Source: Xylona heveae TC161
Lineage: Eukaryota > Ascomycota > Xylonomycetes > Xylonales > Xylonaceae
Length of the DNA: 64,000 nucleotides
Assembly (NCBI RefSeq): GCF_001619985.1
Contig: NW_017264205.1
Coordinates: 496,001-560,000 of the forward strand
Direction of reading: 5' to 3'
The position numbers and the translations under genes are program-made. Below are positions 12,102 to 21,920 of the stretch, in pieces. Positions within the stretch are counted from its first letter, which is position 1. Each line of letters starts with the position of its first letter. The notes below the pieces were generated by a model. It saw only the letters and a program-made list of their open reading frames with translations, ran no database searches and was not told the DNA's origin.

Positions 12102-12668
12102 GGTCCATCTCCCCACCCCCGAGGGTCCACTGTCTTATCACTGTCTTATTTTGGAGAGGCCGCTACGTCGGTTCTGGAGGATCTGAAGGTTCTGAAAGTT
12201 CAGAAAGTTCTAGAGGGCCAAGACAATTTCTTTTTTGGTTTAAAGGGCGTAAAACGTACGTTATCTTGATAGACCTGTTTTAGAAATAGTTCACACGAGC
12301 GTAATATTCATTTCTTTACAATCAGATATATCGCATAGACTAGAGCCTATACCTATATATACAACAGTGTACGCCGGAATTGCGATCGTAGGACTCGCGC
12401 GTATATAGAGAAGCAGGAACTGGGTAGACCATAAATACTCCGTTTCCTAGGGAAAGAAAGAAAGAAAGAAAGAAAGGGAATCATATTGTAGCCTTGACCT
12501 GGGTAATACGGAATAAGTACAAGGCATATAGCTGGGATATAAATAAATCGAAAAGTAGAGCTATTAAAAGAGAGAAGAATAGCGAGAAACAGATAAGAAA
12601 CGAACCAAGACGGGGGGAGAGAACCAGAAAAGAAAGCTAATCAAAAGAGAGAGCCAAAAAAAAAGTAA
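12102..12668. other. convergent intergenic region with GAAA microsatellite
   Basis: Convergent 3' UTR space of about 570 bp. It carries a (GAAA)6 run near 12452-12477 and generally A/G-rich sequence toward the minus-strand gene. No gene seen. Confidence 0.5.
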
Positions 12669-14516
12669 TTACACCCTGTCGTCAATGCGCACTGGTTTCG
12701 TATACGGATCGACTCCGATATCATCTTCGTCATGGTCATCCAGTCTCGCGTGCCGTTGGCCATTCCGCTGCAGACCAGAAATTTGGCTCCATGAGCGCTC
12801 CGGACGAGGTGGGGCTTGTCCACCTGCGCCAGCAGCAGCAGCATTACCTGCACCACCAGCTGCGGTTGGCGAGTCGGACAATTCCCAACTTCCTACGCGC
12901 TCATGAGTTCTCGGCTCGACCGCGACACCTGCGGCATTCTTGACAATAGTAAGGTCCGCATCCGAGTCCATCTTTTCTGGGCCCTTGAAGCCGCCGAATC
13001 CGGAGCTTCTTCGCCTGCCGTTGTTGCGATGGAAGCGGACTCCGAAAAGGAGCATGGCAATTGCAAAGGCAATCATACCGACACCGAGAGTGACAGCAGC
13101 GCCAATGACTCCTGCGACTTGAGGCGTCACGTTGCTGTCCTTGTCGTCGTCATCGTCATCATTGCCGCCTAGACAAGAGGTGGAATTGTCGCTTGTATAT
13201 GCCATGCAGAATAATGTCCATGCCTCGCAGACGTTGCACCACTGGGCAATGTCCGAGAGCGCAATTGCCTCCATTTCGGTGGAGAAATCGGACCACGACA
13301 TGTCGGTCTCGCTGCGACCACGACCAAAGAGCGGATAAGAAATCATATCGGCGTTTTCATCGGTGCCGTTGCGGAAGAGAAAGCGCACCATGAGATCGTC
13401 AGTCTGAGGATACGTTTGGTTGTTGCTAGCGGGGATATCGATGCTGAAGAGCTCAAAAACCATGGAACTTGCATATTCCGGCAGTCCGTAAAAGTTTCCG
13501 GAAACCATGGGCAACTGTGCGAGCGCAAAAAAAGCGAGGAAAGGCTCAAATCCACCAAACATGACGTTCAGCTTGTTCTCAGTGCCGCCAGTTTCGATAT
13601 TGTTGGCAAGGAGCCCGAGAGCCTTGGAGGCAAGTGTTCGTCCGGCCATGGCCCTGATGCCCCCATCGGCGGTCAGGTTTCCGTTTTGCGCGAATTCCAG
13701 CTGGCTGGCGAGATTGCGGAGGTCTTGCAAATCAGAGTCCATGAGGAGAATGCTCCGGATTGTCATGTTGTGCTGGTAGCCGTAATTGGCATATTCGTAG
13801 ATTGGATAGGCATTATAATAACCAATGGATTCATTCTGGAACACTCCGTCGAGAATGGTCGCACCCAGATTTTCGTAAAAGGTATTCGTTGCAGCCGCGG
13901 TATCGTAAAACTCACTAGTTGCGTAGTACGCCGCGCCGGATAGGGTGTATGCTGTGCAATCTTCGTCGCCTTGCACCCAAATGCTGTTAGGGTCGAGCGA
14001 TGAGGTCGTCTGGATCAGTGGATATTGGTATCCGCCCAACGGGCTATCAATCCATGTCCCATTTGCAAGGATAGACTCGGTGAACGGATTGATGCTTGAG
14101 CCGTTGAAGTCGCCGGTAGGGGGATACAAGCCCTGGACAAACGCCTGCGCAGAAGCAGCAACGTATTCGTCGTCGGTCGAGAGAATATAGAGATCATCAT
14201 TGTTCAAGGATGTTGAGATGCCCGAAATCAAATCAGGGCCAATAATGGCATTCAGTGGCGATGACGGATCGTTGACAACGTAGCGGTTTCTGAAGACGGA
14301 GCCCGCTTGGTACATTTGCTGAGCTCCAAGCGGTGTCAAGGTCAAAGAGTTCGAAAGCGCAATGGGCGTACGCTCTCCATGCCGCGTAAATATGACAGAA
14401 GCATGCACCCTCTCTTTGTAGCTGTCTTGAGTCTTCACGCCACGCAAAAAGACAAGCGCAACAAGCGCACTGACAGTAGAAAACCACATTATTGCTTCAA
14501 ATATGCAAAGTAACAC
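12669..14516 (-). CDS. membrane-anchored histidine acid phosphatase-like protein, probably inactive
   Basis: Single exon, 615 residues. Order: signal peptide or anchor (about 10-30; a start at Met10, position 14489, would give a cleaner signal peptide), histidine-phosphatase clan-2 domain beginning VIFTRHGERTP (45-51), Asn-X-Ser/Thr sites, a Cys-containing segment WCNVCEAWTLFC, an Asp run, one transmembrane helix (about 465-492), then a 120-residue basic/Ala-Gly-rich tail. The phospho-accepting RHGERTP is intact. Where active members (phytase, PhoA-like acid phosphatases) carry HD before the second conserved segment, this protein has FGGFEPFLAFFAL (320-332), so the proton donor appears missing. 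Likely a surface or vacuolar membrane protein; substrate and activity unknown. Frame is open throughout. Confidence 0.85.
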   Translation of the reverse strand: MLLCIFEAIMWFSTVSALVALVFLRGVKTQDSYKERVHASVIFTRHGERTPIALSNSLTLTPLGAQQMYQAGSVFRNRYVVNDPSSPLNAIIGPDLISGISTSLNNDDLYILSTDDEYVAASAQAFVQGLYPPTGDFNGSSINPFTESILANGTWIDSPLGGYQYPLIQTTSSLDPNSIWVQGDEDCTAYTLSGAAYYATSEFYDTAAATNTFYENLGATILDGVFQNESIGYYNAYPIYEYANYGYQHNMTIRSILLMDSDLQDLRNLASQLEFAQNGNLTADGGIRAMAGRTLASKALGLLANNIETGGTENKLNVMFGGFEPFLAFFALAQLPMVSGNFYGLPEYASSMVFELFSIDIPASNNQTYPQTDDLMVRFLFRNGTDENADMISYPLFGRGRSETDMSWSDFSTEMEAIALSDIAQWCNVCEAWTLFCMAYTSDNSTSCLGGNDDDDDDKDSNVTPQVAGVIGAAVTLGVGMIAFAIAMLLFGVRFHRNNGRRRSSGFGGFKGPEKMDSDADLTIVKNAAGVAVEPRTHERVGSWELSDSPTAAGGAGNAAAAGAGGQAPPRPERSWSQISGLQRNGQRHARLDDHDEDDIGVDPYTKPVRIDDRV

Positions 14517-16056
14517 GGTCTAGCTACAGTGAGCAAACAGACAGCATGGAGGTTGAAGCATAAAAAAAAGGTATCATGAGCATTTGCGGGCGCAACAGCT
14601 ATTTGAAAGAGAGATCCTAGGGAGAAGCTCATTGCAGCACGGCTACAGCTCCTCCGCCTGACCAACCATCTTGGTGCATAGCTCAAGCCTCAAGCGTGTG
14701 TCTAACTATACAAATTGCTTTAGACGGCGGAAAGTGTTTGCTTGCGAAATCAACCGTGCCGACAGCCTTAACGGCTGACTTTTGATTTGGTATCGGGAGC
14801 CACACCGTCTTTACATCACAACACGCAGTTGAGCTTTGGACCGAAAAGTCAAAGCTTATCGCAAGCGGCATTAGCCATGCCAGAGCGATATGCAATAGTT
14901 GGTGTACCAGTTCGGAATGGCTCTCAATAACTGGGAAAATGCCAAGAAATGACATGGAGCTTTCGCTCCCTGTCCCAGCGCGGGGGCAGATAATGAAATG
15001 CTTTGCGCGGGCCTGTTGTTTCACACGCCCATGCTGACACTAAACCTTTCCCCAAGGCGAAGATATGCCGCAAGCATTCTGCTCATAAATTCTGCCTATT
15101 GCATCATTTCACTCAAGAATCGCAAGCTTGAGCTATCAGTCATTATATGTGGCGGGCGTCTCTCGCTTTCCATGCTTGTCAGACTCTCTAATCGCAAAAT
15201 ACTGCGGTAAGAATGCGGAAGCACCCATGGCGGAAAAGCACCACGCGAGCGGTTAGCTAACCATTGGTGAGTGATGTATCAATACTCTCGCAAGCGTTGA
15301 GAAGGACATCTTGCTGCCATACAAAAGTAGCAAAGAAAGGTTCAGAATGCACGCAGAGGCATGGGTAGACGTTGGGTATCAAAAGCTGTATAGGTACGAT
15401 TACCGCATTGCATCGGGCTGGCAAGGAGCTTATCAGCGATCCGTTTATTAGTGAGAGTCACTTTACCCGAAACGTGGACCTCGAGCTGAGCCAAGGCAAG
15501 CCACAATGTCCCCCGCACGTAGCATATTTGCTTTGCCCTACGACTCTTTCCTTTGTCCTGGTGACGGAATTGAGACCGACAAGGCTGATAATGTGCAATG
15601 ATGACGCTCATTTTCGACTATTCTGGCATATGCAGGTTGGAAAAATCATGTCTGAGGTTAACACGAAGGTTGAAGTGAAAGTGGAGTTGAGATGATTCCT
15701 GATAAAGAGATGATCTTATCTTAGCTACGACAAGGATGTGAGGTAAATCTGCATTAATTGTCTCTAAAAGGAAAGTAGTTTCCTGTCAGGTGATAATTTT
15801 CCAAAAGAGGAAAGAGATCTCCATTAGTCAAAATTTGACAGTCATTAGCCAATCACAGGCCCGTTCGGCTGGCAAAGTGCGAGAACTTCTGCTTGGGGTA
15901 AAATTTCGTCTGCAGTACGTACAGGCTGATCCTTCTTGCCCTCATCGCAGGTTTGGGGCTTAGGTCAAGGGCTTCACGAGATACGAGTGACGATACCTAT
16001 ACGCCCAGAATACGCCCCCATTTCGATCCCAAAGGCTGAGACCGCGCCTCTAGGCC
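14517..16056. other. spacer, divergent promoters
   Basis: About 1.5 kb between two divergently transcribed genes. No recognisable coding region on either strand, only scattered short frames. A stretch of six to seven C residues at about 16171 lies inside the first intron of the next gene, not here. Confidence 0.45.
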
Positions 16057-18695
16057 ATGGCCGAGGCCGTCTCTATAGATCACACTGTCACCGACCCTCC
16101 GGTCGCCCATGTCGGTGAGTTTGCGCCGCGTCCTGTTGGCGTTTTGACATCTCGCTGCGACGGGGTGGTCCCCCCCCAGCGACCAGAGTCTGGCGTCACG
16201 ACACGGATTGATCCCAGTCAAGTTCATGACTGACCGAGGGGCATTTCACCAATTGCATTCTAGGTCCGGAGCAAAATTTCGATAGCCTAGCTCCTCCGGA
16301 AATTTCGGAATCGCATGATGGCGATGACACGATCGGCGCGCGATTGAAGAAGAGGCGACGGACTTCCTCCAACACAGATGACAGCTCGGGAAAGAAGTTA
16401 AAGCAGGCATTGGAAGCCTCAGGACATGCCTCCATTCCAGACTCAATTCCCGAGTCGCCTTTTGAGCAACATCCGGCCCCTCCGTCCCATCCGCCTTTGC
16501 CAGAGCTGGGTGACCCGCAACCGCCGCTGCCGAGCATTGAGCAACCGGCCGTCTCTCAGGAGGTCGTGCATGAGCCATCGCAGACGGACTCGACTGTTGA
16601 TCCTCCTCCTGATCCTTCTGCCCAGGACCCCTGGGAAGCTGCAATTGCTGGACTGGTAGATTACCAGTATCGCAACGAAACGAACGCAGCTGAACGAGAA
16701 AGCGATGGCCATGATGTCTTCGACACAAACAATTGGATGTCCAACGATGCCATCATGCATCTTAGGGTTCAGAGTCTGCCAATCCTAGACAATCTGGTTC
16801 GTTCCCAAGGATGCCATGCCGCCTGCAGTCTACTAACGTCTCTCCAGTCAACACAGATACTTTCTACGCTGGCGAAGAGCTCGTATCAGGATATCCTCAC
16901 TATTGTCACGGAACCTGACTCCGACGCGGGTCACGCATATGCTACGCTCAAGTCTCTTTTTGACCACACGAAAAAGGTTTATTCCCAGCATGAGCCTTTC
17001 CTGTCGGCTTTCGACTTGAGTCTTCACGAGCAGGCTCAGCATGATACGATCCGAAAATCCAACCTCGCAACTTTCGTGTCTAGTGTCTTTGGAAGCCAAG
17101 ACGTTGGTTTTTATCACCTGAATGAATTTTTTCTTGAGACGTTTGTTCCAGATGGGGGCCGTCTTCTGAAATCGCAGGGCGCATTGTATCTCGATCTGAA
17201 GACTCAAGCATACATCTCGGCCATGTCAAATGGCGAAAGGACAAGGGAAGAGATTCTAGACGATCTTTTCCCAAAGGACTTGGAGGACCGTTTGCTTGGC
17301 CGACGGCCAGGTGCCAAGCAACTGGCGCCCAGTGAGCAAGACTTTGTCAAGCGTGCCTACAGTAGGCGTGACCACCTCTTGGCGGAACCGAACGACGAGG
17401 AACATCTATCCGCATTGCCCGATAAGTATGTCTGGGAGGATCTCCTACGTGAGGTCTGCAACTACGTCAGTAAGAATTTTGAGTCAATTGTGACGCCTCA
17501 GGTACGTTCTCCCTAAATAACTTCTCGCGTTTCCATTGGACCACAAGGTTAATTCTGTTATTATCTGAAGGCCTCAAGAAACCGGTCCTCGTACTCTGGG
17601 ACGGAATTTCAGCCCTCCATTTCGGAGGAACCCCCGCAATATACTCACGATCAAAATGTGCACACTGCAACCCAGGGCTACGATCAAAATAATGACGATG
17701 TGGTTGCGAAGGCAGCAAATGCTGTTCGAGTTGCTTTATATGGCACTCAGCACGAGGGTCATGCATCACACACCCCGCCACAAGAACAGCATCAGCCTGT
17801 GCAGGAGAACCGAGCCCACATGCTCTGGAATCATGATCCGAATGCCGCTCAACATGCGAATGCGGCACCGGCCATGGCTCAAACACTGGGCGAAGTCCCT
17901 GATATACCTTATCACACTCAGACTGCACCTACTCAAGTTCTCTACGAGCGAGCAAGACAAGCTGCCACCGCCAAGGCTTCGCCGAACAATCGCCGTGCTG
18001 GTCTTCCCAGCCAGCGTCGCCCTTGGACTACTGAGGAGGAGAACGCCCTGATGGCCGGTCTCGACCGAGTCAAGGGTCCGCATTGGAGCCAGATTTTAGC
18101 CATGTTTGGCCCGGGCGGAACGGTGAATGAAGTACTGAAGGACCGTAATCAGGTGCAGCTGAAGGATAAGGCGAGAAATCTGAAGCTTTTCTTTCTCAAG
18201 AGTGGCATAGAGGTGCCGTACTATCTTCAATTTGTCACTGGTGAATTGAAGACCAGAGCACCTGCGCAAGCGGCTAAACATGAAGCGCGCGAACGTGCTA
18301 GGTTGAAGGGCGAAGAGGATCGGGCACACATTGAAGGCGTTATGGCTCTCGCCAACGGCTCTCGCGCTGACAGCACGGAAATGAGCCCGGCGGCGACGTC
18401 TATCATGTCACAACCACCGCAACATCACCCGACTGCCCAGCACATGCCTCAGCAATTATCTCAACAGATCCCGCAGCAGATGCCTCAGCAAATACCCCAG
18501 CCGATGGCACAGCCAATGCCACAGGAGATGCCTCAACAGGTTCCACAGCAGATTCCCCAGCAGCTTCCTCAGCAAATTCCCCAGCAGATCTCTGAGCAAA
18601 TACCTCAACAAGTCTCTAATCCTGATGCCGACTACGAAAGGCGGCTCGAGCAAACGCTCCGAGCAGCGGAGTTTACGGGTCAAAGCGAAGGTTAA
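16057..18695 (+). CDS. trfA: TRF-like telomere repeat-binding protein (TRFH + telobox Myb)
   Basis: Three exons: 16057-16114, 16264-17501, 17571-18695; 806 residues, phases close. The N-terminal part has a basic cluster (LKKRRR, about 46-52), a Pro-rich stretch, then an all-helical region (about 175-370: [20 protein letters not shown] .. [14 protein letters not shown]) that fits a TRF-homology dimerisation domain. Near the C-terminus is a Myb/SANT domain (about 581-641: [27 protein letters not shown]) ending in [12 protein letters not shown], the telobox signature VDLKDKxRN with small changes. This combination is that of TRF1/TRF2, S. pombe Taz1 and Aspergillus TrfA, which bind double-stranded TTAGGG repeats and regulate telomere length. 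The C-terminal tail carries a PQQ-type repeat and ends FTGQSEG. A non-telomeric telobox factor is a less likely alternative. Confidence 0.85.
18438..18615 (+). repeat. in-frame Pro-Gln-Gln repeat in TRF-like gene
   Basis: About a dozen degenerate units of the type (I/M/L/V)PQQ encoded by 12-nt repeats (variations on CCWCAGCAR-ATH) follow the Myb domain. The units differ at third positions and at the hydrophobic residue, so the array is not freshly expanded. It encodes a low-complexity, probably disordered tail. Confidence 0.85.
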
Positions 18696-19357
18696 ATGGT
18701 TGTAACGCTCTTTATTTTGATGAAAGGTTCAAGGCGCGGAAAAGGTTATGCATAGCATTCTGGCGCGAAAGGTTTGTATTTATTATATTTTCCCTGGTTT
18801 GTTACGGAAACATCAAGTCGGGTGATCTGACTGGTCATGGTGCGTCCGCTGGGTTTCTGAAAAGTTTTGAATTTGCTTTTTGCTCTTTCATCACCGTTTT
18901 GCCATTCTTTCCCATGGTCTGGCTCCGGGATGTTTGGAAATGGAGGTGCTTCTATGGACGGCGTTAAGGGGTTTTAGCTACTTCTTTTCTAGTGACACGA
19001 AGTTTACGCAAATGTACCATAACTATTCGAATAATGCGATGCCTTCGCCTTTCTGTTCGCATAGATAGGGCCATGTAGATTTCGTCAATTGCCATAGAGG
19101 TGAATAAACTCTTATAATATAGATATACATATCTCTGCCTGGACCTGTGGGCTCAACGGTTCGGAACTTGCCGTGCGCAGAGCCGGAAGCTTCATAGATC
19201 ATCCATGCTTTATCGTATCGCGACCCTCTATCATTAGAACAGACCGTAAAACATTGGTGCCGCGTCTTCAACGAATAGCTCGTGCAACATTGCTTCAGAT
19301 CGTATTGCGTTTCAAATACTACATCTATATTGGTAATTTGATACTTATACTGTCAAG
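18696..19357. other. spacer: 3' UTR and TAF10 promoter
   Basis: About 660 bp between two genes on the same strand. No coding potential recognised. Confidence 0.45.
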
Positions 19358-20457
19358 ATGTCAGATGCCAACGAGACTCTGGCATCTGGTCCTGGTTCCG
19401 CGTCCACCGCCGCGCCGCAGGTCAATCCTGTATCACAACATTCTGAACAGAATGCTTCGGCATCCTCCTCAGGCAGCAATGCTATGAATTCTGAAATCAA
19501 GAAAGAGGAGGGACAAGAGGAGGAAAAAGATTTGGATGCATCCATCGATGCCGATATTGATATGGGTGGAACGTCATCGCAGCCGAACGCGATGAATATG
19601 GACGGAGCTGCGGATGGTGATGATGATGGTGAGCGCAATTTTCTATTGGATTATATTGATAGTTGAAGCTGCACTGTCAATATCTGTTCCTTCTTTCTGT
19701 TTCAGATGCGGAGCTAACGGTCGCCGAATTGTCACGCCACTGTTACAAGTTACAATTGAACTGTATCGGCATCGGTATACATTTATGCTAACATACATTG
19801 TCAATGTCGCAGTGGACCCTGTCGCCCCGGCACCAGATCCTCGTGTTCCTTCAAAGAAGGATGCGACGCTTCGAGAATTCCTTGGAAAGATGGATGACTA
19901 CGCTCCGATTGTATGTTTAGCCGTTCCTCTGAATAGCCCTTTGGAAAGATTAGGCGGGCCATTCTGGCCGCATATTTACTCAAATATTCTTTCTGACTTG
20001 AGGATAATGGTTATTGACAAATGCTTAGATTCCTGACGCTGTAACGAATTATTACCTCACAAAAGCTGGCCTTCCGCCACCACCGGAAACGTCCCCCCAA
20101 CTCGCACGCCTTCTTGCTCTCGCAACCCAGAAGTTCATCGCCGATATTGCCGCCGATGCATATCAATACTCTCGTATCCGTTCATCGAATACGACCTCTA
20201 GCAATCCCATGGGAGGCTTGGGCGCAACGGGAGGGTTCCCTATGCCCGGTCAGGCTGGTGGAGCCAGTGGTGCGCAAGGAGGAAAAGATACAGCCGGAGG
20301 CCAGGGTAAAAGTGCAGTTCTGGGAATGCAGCGACCTGGTTTCGGTGGAGGTGGTCAAGGAGGTGGCCAAGGAAGAACAGTGCTGACAATGGAGGATCTC
20401 GGTATGGCAGTAGGAGAGTACGGCGTCAACGTGAGAAGAGGGGAATTCTATCGGTAA
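19358..20457 (+). CDS. taf10: TFIID/SAGA subunit TAF10
   Basis: Exons 19358-19628, 19706-about 19762, 19813-19910 and 20029-20457; about 284 residues. The histone-fold core is clear: [17 protein letters not shown] joined to [18 protein letters not shown], then [21 protein letters not shown], and the C-terminal [27 protein letters not shown] block. TAF10 is shared by TFIID and SAGA and pairs with TAF3/TAF8 or SPT7. The N-terminus is acidic and Ser-rich; a Gly-rich loop ([14 protein letters not shown]..) sits inside the fold, as in other filamentous fungi. The donor of intron 2 is uncertain: 19742 (71-nt intron), 19763 (50 nt) and 19775 (38 nt) all keep the frame; 50 nt is the most ordinary. 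Confidence 0.9.
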
Positions 20458-20837
20458 GGATGGCTAGAAGCTGATTTTGTCTTGCATGTTTCCACCATTT
20501 TTTTTGAGTGCGGCCATCTTTCTCAGGTAATATCGGATATGGGACGGTTTACTTCTTTTAAAAAGAAATTGCTGGGCGTAACGAGGCGTTGAGGCAATAT
20601 CGCGGACACTGGGAAAGGCCGTAAAAGGGTCTAATTAGAAGAAATAACCGCTGCATACGACCAGTCATATAAGGAGCATTGGAAGTTCAACTTAAGAAAG
20701 GAAGAAATGATAGTTTTGTATAATTTAACCTTAAACGTGAACTTGATAAACGATATAGAACGCCGAGCTTATGCGAGTGTCCAACCAAACTTGTGCTGCA
20801 CGGATATATATAGAAATCCCACTCCAAATCTCAAAGT
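20458..20837. other. convergent 3' UTR region
   Basis: 380 bp between convergent TAF10 and uS19m. No gene seen. Confidence 0.5.
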
Positions 20838-21513
20838 TTACTTGTTCTTCGTCTGCTTGTATGTGAATCGCTTTCTCGTGCTGCATCTCCCCATCAGCGC
20901 CCTTCGAAGTGCCTGACAGCACAGGAATACTTACGGAGAGAATTCTCCCAACTTGTGGCCAACCATATCTTCCGTGATGGTCACATCATTGTAGATCTTT
21001 CCGTTGTGCACTTGAAATCGCAGGCCGACGAAATTGGGCAAGATGGTGGCAGACCGGGCATCGGTCTTGATTGGCGGCGGCCGCTCGTTGCCTTTGGGGC
21101 GCACAATGGGAAGACTAATGGCAGAGTATTAGCCGCAGACTGGCCTTTGCAGCATATTCGAGAGTACAGAAGTATTGAAGTAATAGATTGGCTCCGGAAC
21201 AAGATTAAGGGAGAAAGGTGCGAGCGTTTGCCCTAAAGCTGGGTACGTGATAGGGGCCAAATCATGGGCAATTGAAGCGCTTGGATATGACGAGCCATGA
21301 TGAAGTAGGCATGCCGCGCGCAAAAACTTTTGAAATGCGTATTGCAATGGGGGAATTGCGTTCGTGTGAAAGTCGAGCTGGGGGCTACCTACGGGACAAT
21401 GTGAGGTCCTTTTTATCTCACGTCAGCGACAATCAATTCCTCAGATGAGATCAAAGCTTAGGAAGCAAACCTTTCCAGACGGAGCGCGCAAAGAGCGCTC
21501 TAGAGGGAAACAT
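20838..21513 (-). CDS. rsm19: mitochondrial small-subunit ribosomal protein uS19m, with 16-nt microexon
   Basis: Minus-strand exons 21513-21471, 21408-21393, 21114-20935 and 20880-20838; 93 residues. The joined protein reads [28 protein letters not shown], then [39 protein letters not shown] and a Lys-rich end. [11 protein letters not shown] is the uS19 signature; the basic start and the SVWKGPHIVPLPI block mark the mitochondrial (Rsm19) form. It sits in the head of the mitoribosomal small subunit. Exon 2 is only 16 nt, coding the GPHIVP core, with consensus GTAGGT donor and AAAAAG acceptor; without it the reading frame breaks. The gene is divergent from MRE11 with about 400 bp between starts. 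Confidence 0.9.
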
Positions 21514-21920
21514 TGTGATTGAGGCAAATTGTCAAGGCGTCGCAAACTTGAAATCGGATTTGATGAAGATGATGCCCGAGATCTCTGTTGTCTGAGGTTT
21601 AACCAATTCCCGCAATAGCGAAGACTAGCGAGGACCAAAGTTTAAGCAACGCCAGGGTCGGTCAATTATGGCCGATAGTTCGCGGCGGCCCGCGGTCTAC
21701 GGCGCGTCTTCCTACTGGAGAGGCAGAGTGGCAGGCAGCAATTGCTAGCATTTCTCACATGTTCTAGCTTTCCTTGATGTCTATTTTAGACTTTCATTGA
21801 GAAAGTAGATCGTTTCTTGTCTCAAATAATGATTGGAATATCTTGACTTCCTTTTTCCTATTTCCTGTTTTAGCTTCACTAAAACGCAACGGATTGAAGC
21901 TTTGATTCTAGATTGTCATA
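21514..21920. promoter_or_regulatory. divergent promoter of uS19m and MRE11
   Basis: 407 bp between head-to-head start codons; a CT-rich stretch (21840-21880) precedes the MRE11 ATG. No TATA box stands out. Confidence 0.45.
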
